From: Cheilinus undulatus
Taxonomy: Eukaryota > Chordata > Actinopteri > Labriformes > Labridae
Assembly (NCBI RefSeq): GCF_018320785.1
Contig: NC_054877.1
Coordinates: forward strand, 33,564,151 to 33,628,150
Direction of reading: 5' to 3'
Length of the DNA: 64,000 nt
Part shown: piece by piece, positions 56,971 through 64,000 of the stretch
Layout: every line of letters starts with the position of its first letter
How positions within the stretch are numbered: the first letter of the stretch is position 1
Translations under genes and position numbers: made by a program
The notes under the pieces: generated by a model
Databases searched by the model: none
Told to the model about the DNA's origin: nothing
The model's input: only the letters and a program-made list of their open reading frames with translations

Positions 56971-57291
56971 CATTGCTCAAACGAACGGTCTGCAAGAGTG
57001 ACTTGAGAGATCGCAGAGGCCACTCTCCTTGGATTGACAGACATGTTTGTCTCCGTCAAATGACAGTAATACATTTTAAAGATATGATAAATTGTGGACT
57101 TAGTTTGTCTTTAAAACTTTAATGTGTTGTTAGTTAACAAGTATATCTCTGGCCTAAAGAGCCTGTATGTATAGCCAGTAGTCAGTTCAAGTTCTCAGTT
57201 ATCCAGGCTCTTTTGGATGTGGCTTTGGATATCCTTTCTAGGTTTTCTTGGAAAACTGGGAAAAAAGTGAGCTGGATTATACAATCCTTTG

Positions 57292-57318
57292 AAAAAAAAA
57301 AAAAAAAAAAAAAAAAAA
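57292..57318. repeat. Poly(A) run
   Basis: About 27 consecutive A residues. No retrocopy or SINE body was recognised on its 5' side. Confidence 0.9.
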
Positions 57319-58723
57319 TGGATTACCACACCGTGATCATTACCATCCAGAATAAATCTTTTAAACAGCTGAGTCCTTCTTTTTAAACAGCCTGTCAAAA
57401 AATAAGAGATAGGGGCTAAAGTTCATCATACTGGTGCGTCAATGCAAGTATGATACCTCAGAAAACTTGATACTCTAAAGCCCCGTGAGAGGTACAGGGA
57501 TTTAGACTGTAAATTTTATAGCTCTGTAAGACAGACAGAGCAGCCTCACTGATGGTTATCCCCCCATAAAGAAACTTTGATCATCTTATCAGGCAGGTTG
57601 ACCTAGTCTGGCCCTTTCTAAGTAGGACCATCTAAACCTGTGCTCTCTTGGCTTCAGAAGGAAAGGGATCCTTATGTAACTACTGTGAGAGTTTCCATCA
57701 TGAAGATAAGGGAGAGATGTTTGTAATAGCTTTGTTTATGTTATGTTTGGGATCCTGGTTTTTCCTCCACGTTGGAGTCATTTATCAAACCGCGCGACTG
57801 ATTCATGTTCAGCTGGAGGGAGTGTGTGAAATATATGATTACTTGTTTTTATTGGACACAAAGCTCTGTGGGAAAACAGGAGTAGGATTTTATGGACTAA
57901 ATCACACTCTCACTCAGAGTAAACTCTAGGGGGAAACAAACAGAGCTCCGAGTCTGTGCAGTGTCACAAATTGATAAATAGAATAATTAAAAGCATTCCA
58001 CAGTCTTTGTCTATTACTGTCATTAGAGGACGAGGTGTAGGTGCTGAGGACACATCCCTGTGGTATTCTATCATCCATGTTGATTACTTTAGTCGCTATG
58101 TCTCTGATATGTTTTTGAGGAATCTGTATATCAGTTTACCTGGCTCTATGGTGCAGTAGCAGGGTATTGATAAGACAGAAAGTTATGTGTCATTTAACTC
58201 TAAATTAATCCACTACGTCAAATCTAAATCTACCCACACACTCATAATTTACTCTAATGTTTTCTTTGAGGCAAGTGGGCATGATTCCATGAACATATGG
58301 AGCCTGTTTATTATTCAAACATTTGAATGTGTTTTCCTTACAGAGAGCAGCGAAGACTGTCAGTGTCAGTGAAAATCAAAATGATCTGGCTCACTTCTGC
58401 ACTCTGTTGGCCTCAAATAAAAACAGTCTGGTTTTGACCGCCCGGGTACAACACAAGTTCACAAGAGCAATAAATCAAAAAGCCCTTTTTCTCAGCTTTG
58501 ACCTCTGCCTTGTGACTGATGTGTGTTATGTTTTTCCTTACAGTCAAGATTAACACCTCTGCGCCAATCTGTGGCCAGATGTTTGGACTTCAAACACTGA
58601 ACTGTTGAAAATAATTGATGTAATTGGGTCCAGTCAGAACATCAGTCACATTTACACTGCACTGCAGATATCTTAACTTGAATATATGAAATATTGGTGA
58701 GACAAAATTACAGAATAGATACA

Positions 58724-58805
58724 CACAGTGCATTCAGAAAATATTCAGCCTCCCCTTCATTCTTTTCAAATCTGTTATTTTGCAGCCTGATGATGCAGTC
58801 AACTT
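58724..58805. mobile_element. Solo left end of a Tc1-like element
   Basis: ACAGTGCATTCAGAAAATAT followed by TCAGCCTCCCCTTCATTC and GTTATTTTGCAGCC matches the common terminal sequence of a Tc1/mariner family of fish ('CAGTGCATTCGGAAAGTATTC'). The matching right end was not found. Confidence 0.6.
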
Positions 58806-60124
58806 TACTTTGTTCTCTCATTGACTTTCTGTCACAGAAAGCTTTCAGAGTTGATCTCTGCATGTATTTTAATAGAGAAATGTCCAGTTTTGACAAAAGT
58901 GCAGCTGTAGCTCCACTAGCGGACATTGCATTCACACAACAAGAAACACCCCATACCACACACTCATGTTGAAGCAGGTCAGCAGTAGTGGTGGGCGTAT
59001 TGATCCTGAAGTATCGATATATTGATATTTACAAATTACTCATTTGGTATCGAGTACTTTTAAAAAGTATTGATATTAAATTAGTACTTTAATAAAATGT
59101 CTAACTATGCACCTCATCTGTTTGTTTGCAGTCATTCTTGTCTCTCTGTTGCGCCAAAAGTCTGCTGCTTTCCATGTCACATGACTTTGGTGGCCAATCA
59201 GATAGAGCAAACACTCACATACACACTCAAGGTATCAGCACACACATGGTTATTAAGACTTTATGTCTGTCTAACTGGAGAGAATGGCAGAAGTAAACTG
59301 CTAGAACTTTGTGGAATAACTTTCCACAAAAATGCTAAGGTGAGTCAGCATTTCCAGTGTCTAACAACTTTTCATCTCAACATTATAAAAAGCTGATGCA
59401 CAGAGGATGCTACATTCATGTCTAATCTGCATAAACTTTAATTTCCTGGATTTGCTGTAGCACTACCTACTCTGACAAACCTGTAACACTTCTTACATAA
59501 AATGTTTTATCTTCTTACGTGACAAAGTTCAGTCCTGGCCTGCTACATGTCAGTATCCTTCTTAGGCATACTGCCACCTACTGTTAACGGCCAGTGCTAC
59601 ATCATATACAAAATGTAATGTGCTTATATTTTACATTAAATGACAGTCCTATGAGAATCTATCTGGCATTTCTACTGTGCTGCAGCACACTGGGCAGCTT
59701 GCCAACATATCAGTGGTTCCACACACACACAACCCGATGGTACAAGGGCCTTTAAGAGCCACTTGCAGCTTTAATTTGTATTGTAAATCATTTTTCCTAC
59801 CGCTTTCAGTGAAGCTTAAATGTTAACTGCTGTGTTTTGAGATAGTTTTGCTCTTTTTTTTTGGTTCCTGCCATCACTGTTCTAGCTCATGTGTTCTTTA
59901 GAGAGCCAAAAAATGAGGCCTGTCCTGACCGCTATCATTCATCACTTCAGATTTAAATGCCAACACTCCATGGCTGGTGTTTGACCATCTGATCCATTTC
60001 ATGAAAACAGATGGGAACAATTAGAAATATAAAGGCACTTAGAGGTTTAATTGTTATGCAAACACCACAAAAATAAGGAAAACTGCATAAATGAAAGGTT
60101 AATACCTCACAATTAAAAAAAAAA

Positions 60125-61508
60125 ATTTAAACAAACTTCATAATGATAACCATTATTTTTTTAAAAATAAAAAACTCAAAATGCACTGTTCCACATTATT
60201 ATGTAAAACAGAGTTTTAAAAGATTTTATAGGTTGTAAAGAACTGAAAATGGTCATTCATTGAATTTGCAGCATTAGGAGGTCATATTTACTGACTTCAA
60301 AAGCTCTTTCAATCAAAAACATCGTAACAGGCAAAGTTGCATGTTAACATAGAAGACATTTGTGGCTGATTCAGAGAAAAAATGGGTTCATGCAGATAAA
60401 GGCATAATGAGGAAGGTTTCTGACAGAGAAATACATCAGACTAAGAGAGCAGATGCTAAAATGTCATTACAAAGCAGAAAACAAGTATTTGAAGCTGATG
60501 GTGCATCTGGAGTCCCACCATCCTCAAAGCGTAGGATCCTCCAGAGGCTTGCAGTCGTGTATAAACCTACTATTCAGCCACCCCTAACCAATGCTCACAA
60601 GCAGAAACGGTTGCAGAGGGCCCAGAAATACATGAAGACTCATTTTCAAACAGTCTTGTTTATTGATAAGTGCCATGCAACCCTGGATGGTCCAGATGGA
60701 GGAGTAGTGGATGGTTGGTGGATGGCCACCATGTCCCAATAAGGCTGACGTCAGCAAGGAGGTGGTGGAGTCATAGGGTCCCTGAAGGTGTGAAAATGAC
60801 CTTGGCAAAGTATATATAGTTTCTCACTGACCACTTTCTGCCATGGTACAAAAAGAAGAGCAGTGCCTTCTGTAGCAAAATTTTCTCCATGCATGACAAT
60901 GCACTATCTCATGCTGCAAAGAGTACCTCTGTGTCATTGGCTGCTATGGGCATAAAAGGAGAGAAACTCATGGTGTGGCCACTATCCTCCCCTGACCTCA
61001 ACCCTGTTGATAACCTTTGGAGCATCCTCAAGCTAAAGATCTATGAAGGTGGGAGGCAGTTCACATCAAAACAGCAGCTCTGGGAGGATATTCTGACATC
61101 CTGCAAAGAAATTCAAGCAGAAACTCGTCAAAAACTCACAAGTTCAAAGGATGCAAGAATAGTGAAGGTGGTATCAAAGAAGGGCTCCTGTGTTAACATG
61201 GAACGTTGCCTGTTAAGATGTTTTTGATTGAAATAGCTTTTGATTTCAGTAAATATGACCTCCTAATGCTGCAAATTCAATGAATGACCATTTTAAAACC
61301 CTGTTTTGCATAATAATGTGGAAGAGTGCATTTTGAGGTTCTTATTTTTTAAAAAATAATGGTTATCATTATGAAGTTTGTTCAAAAACATTTGAATTAC
61401 GCTCTAACGGCTGATGACTTGAGAAGTAGTCTGACGGTGATTTGCATTAATATTTAGGAAAAAAAGAGAAAAATGTCATTTGCTTAATAATGTGGAAAGC
61501 GGTGTACA
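60125..61508 (+). mobile_element. Tc1-like element, copy 2 (near full length, DD37E spacing)
   Basis: The transposase is split over two frames: SDREIHQTKRADAKMSLQSR (DNA binding), VLFIDKCHATLDGPDG with the first catalytic Asp, then MHDNALSHAAKSTS with the second, and SPDLNPVDNLWSILKLKIYE in which the catalytic Glu position is Asp. From second Asp to that position I count 37 residues. Long subterminal inverted repeats mirror each other (GGTCATTCATTGAATTTGCA at the left, TGCAAATTCAATGAATGACC at the right). The right edge is at GGAAAGCGGTGTA; the left edge is approximate. Confidence 0.8.
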
Positions 61509-62106
61509 GTAGGGAAATGAGTTTCATGCAAAGAACTGACTGGCAATTTCCACATAGTTCATCTGTGCAGTGTTACTTTAGGATCTGACCGTGTGGACCA
61601 TTGTATGGACTGAATGACTGACACAAACCCAGAGTAAATCTCGGGTAAGCTATGACCTGCCGTGATCCATCCATTATCCACATAACCACGTAACTTCTCC
61701 CATTCAGAGTTGTGGGACCTGTTATGATACATGGGAAAAATCACTAATTTTTCTCGGTGAATCAGTTATCATGACAAGATAAAGCATCTTGCAGCATTTA
61801 GCTTTTTTCCAAAACTGTTGGTGATGATGGAAAATGGATCCTTAAGGACAGTTATTACTGGGGTTAACACTCACACAGCAGAAACACCATCATTAACAGA
61901 TGCTAGTCTGCTTGCCAACACTTCCTTCCTTCTACTTGATACTGTACAGAGATGTGTTGATTTGACAAGCCAAGTTTCTGGAGTCCAAACAAGATTGTCT
62001 ACATACTCTGAATCCAACTTCAAACAAATGCTTTCCCAAGAGGAAAGTCTTTCGAACTGAAGCTGGAGTCTGCAGTCACATTGACATCAAATGTAATGCA
62101 CAGACT
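61509..62106. other. Unassigned 0.6-kb segment
   Basis: An open frame at 61818-62060 has no recognisable homology or start context. No repeat was recognised. I regard it as non-coding. Confidence 0.4.
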
Positions 62107-62110
62107 TTAA

Positions 62111-63050
62111 AGGCGAAATTTTATGCAAAAATCACGTTTTCATAACCTGACATGCCAGATGGATGTGTTTCATACATCCATCTGGGAAAGCTTCAACAGG
62201 AAACGTTTGAGAAAAGGCAGAGGCTTTGAAAAAAACTCAGAGGGTGATTGGGTGAACTTTCTGTCTGTCACATCCTTACAGGCCAATCAGAGCAACAAAA
62301 CACGTGACGTAGCTGCTAGCAAGCTGCGCATGCGCAGCTACCAACGAATAACACGAAACATGGCGACTATGGACATGTAAGTACTCGACTTTTGTCATTT
62401 TTGAAAAGAAAACAACTCACTGCTGTACTTTGTTCTTCTTTTAACGAAGAAATGTCATCAAGTTCTGACAAAACTGACGCTTGAGCAGCATCCATGCTAA
62501 TCTCTTCCTCCATAACTGCACCGGCACTTGCTGCTGCTTGTTTATGTCACGACTCTGCTGCTCCGCCTGAAAGTACTGCCCCTCTTCACTAATTGGTCCT
62601 GTCACTTTCTAACCGGGCCCAAATGGTTCAGATGGAAGCTTTGCAAGATGGATTCGCCAGTGAAAAACAAGGAAACAGGCATATCCATCTACTTTGCAAG
62701 ATTAACGTTTTCAGGCTTTTCTAACAAAAAATGTGCCCCTGGCCTGTCTATAATCCCGTAAAGTACCAGAGCAACCCCCCCACGCCCCCACCTTTCAGAA
62801 AATGTGTGCTAAAACAAGCCATTCTCAGGTTTTCCCCTCATGACCTCATGTGGGGAGTTAGCACTGCCCCCAGGTTCAACAGCCCTCCCCGCTTGGAAGA
62901 AAGTTCCGCCCTCCTCTCCTGATCTTGTTCTCAGCTGCCAGCTGAGCTGAGCTGAGCCAATTGAGCTGGATCTCTTGAACGAGATGGATTTCCTGTCACG
63001 AGTGAGGCTGGATGTTGGTGAGACGGACATCAGCTGAGGAAATACGGATA
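62111..63050. mobile_element. piggyBac-like non-autonomous element, copy 2, interrupted
   Basis: TTAA at 62107-62110 precedes AGGCGAAATTTTATGCAAAA, a diverged version of the left end of the copy at 30544. The body words TTCAGGCTTTTCTAAC, ATGTGCCCCTGGCCTGTC and AGAAAATGTGTGCTAAAACA also match that copy. A family B hAT-like element interrupts it. The right end was not located and the stated end is approximate. Confidence 0.65.
62143..62705. mobile_element. Nested hAT-like element, family B copy 2
   Basis: It starts TAACCTGACATGCCAGATGG and ends CCATCTACTTTGCAAGATTAA, matching the copy at 37548-38118 throughout (for example ACAACTCACTGCTGT and CTGTCACTTTCTAACCGGGC). The 8-base duplication CGTTTTCA (62135-62142 and 62706-62713) is perfect. 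Removing the insert restores the host element sequence seen at about 30560-30585. Confidence 0.85.
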
Positions 63051-64000
63051 AGATCAGAGTTTAATGTGAACATGACAAAACTGTACAGAAGAAAACCAGA
63101 CTGCTTCATGGAAATGGACTGTATACAAGTGGCTCATGCAGGCTTTAGAAGCTGGCTTTTTAAAAAATTCCTGTCAGTTACCATTTCTACGTGACTTTTT
63201 AAAAAAACTTGTTTCCTTTATTTCGGCCTGAATATTTCACTGCTTTCAGGACACAAAAGTGCCTTGAGAAATAAGAATGTTTTTATTTTCACACTTTGAA
63301 TGTTTGGCAATTTGTAAAAAGTTTAAAACATGGACTTTTTGGTAGCATTTCTCTATGTAGAAATCACTACCTGCCCCCCAAGTAGTGTTCTCTGCTGCAG
63401 TGTGACGTTATCTGCTGAGAACCTTTTCAAAACAAATAACTTCATTCCTAGTATTTTTTATCCTTTATCTTTATTTATTGATTAACTTTTACGTTGGAAG
63501 TAGCAGCCTTCATTTGAATTTTAATGTAATTTCTTTTTAATGTGTTTATTTTTCTTTTGACAAACGTAAAAAAGTAGGCCTGAAAGCCTGAACTATAGAT
63601 GCTACAATTTAGACAAAATGTACCAGGGAAGTTTTTAAGTTCCTTATTAAGAAAAATAAATTCTGTGTTGGGTTTGCTGGTTGCTTTGGTTTGTTTTTTT
63701 ACTGTATAGAAAACACACCAAACCGTGACTTCAAAACCGAGGTCCATACTGAACCAGTGTTAATTTTGACTGCACTTTTTAATTTAGTTTTAGAGTTTTA
63801 AAGTCTTCTGCCAAAGTTATCTTTTAGTTTTAGTCATAATTTAGTCATCTAACTTGTTTTAGTTTTAGTTGACGAAACATCCCAACACTTCAGTTGATGA
63901 ACTTTACAGTAAATTTAGTTGACTGATTGGATCTCTCCCCAACTGACCCCGCTTCCACGCAGCAAAAGCAGTTGTGATTGGATCTACCCGGTATCTCATC
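63051..64000. other. Right edge of the window
   Basis: AT-rich sequence. The part 63070-63300 resembles 43180-43390 and is a dispersed repeat. TTTTAGTTTTAG-type words recur around 63780-63870. No gene was found. Confidence 0.45.

Larger units (their letters stand above)
55067..60124. other. Region upstream of the recognised agrp2 exons
   Basis: The missing 5' exon or exons and promoter of agrp2 should lie here or beyond the window. I looked on the minus strand for a short exon with a signal peptide and found none convincing. The space contains AGCT-rich sequence (56465-56740), a dispersed repeat (56870-56970), an A27 run and a Tc1 end. Confidence 0.45.

Noticed and set aside
57648..57929. 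Open frame with a hydrophobic N-terminal third
   Set aside because: No ATG at the start, no splice-supported continuation and no recognised family.

Overview
This window is nuclear DNA of a ray-finned (teleost, probably percomorph) fish. Genes are split into short exons with GT-AG introns. The spaces between exons are filled with fish-type Tc1/mariner, hAT, piggyBac- and Harbinger-like elements, an L2 LINE and tRNA-derived SINEs. The coding content matches vertebrate families. There is nothing prokaryotic: no operons, CRISPR arrays or plasmid functions. No rRNA or tRNA gene was recognised.

Layout. (1) Bases 1-31,853, plus strand: the 3' part (31 exons, 1,751 codons plus stop, every splice phase consistent) of a very large secreted large lipid transfer protein (LLTP) of the apolipophorin type. 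It has a long beta-rich lipid-binding part with repeated motifs, an amphipathic helical part, a von Willebrand factor D (VWD) domain and a Cys-rich C8-like tail. The N-terminal lipid-transfer module lies upstream of the window. (2) Bases 34,322-40,651, minus strand, convergent with the LLTP gene: a complete 8-exon gene for V-ATPase V0 subunit d (349 aa), closest to the d2 isoform (atp6v0d2). (3) Bases 52,289-55,066, minus strand: the last two coding exons of an agouti/AgRP-family ligand with a complete 10-cysteine domain, most likely agrp2 (asip2b). Its signal-peptide exon was not found. (4) The remainder is introns and intergenic DNA dominated by transposable elements.

The two minus-strand genes form a meaningful pair. 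In human AGRP lies beside ATP6V0D1, so an agouti-type gene beside atp6v0d2 looks like the duplicated counterpart of that locus. The LLTP gene is functionally unrelated (extracellular lipid carriage) but is the most unusual gene here, because mammals have no apolipophorin-type LLTP with a C-terminal VWD domain.

The best-resolved repeat structure is intron 2 of atp6v0d2. A hAT-like element with a perfect 8-bp target duplication contains two further hAT-like insertions, each with its own 8-bp duplication. A second copy of one of these sits inside a piggyBac-like element near 62 kb. A tRNA-type SINE in an LLTP intron shares its 3' tail with an L2 LINE 17 kb away. Two copies of a Tc1-like element have catalytic spacing that reads as DD37E.
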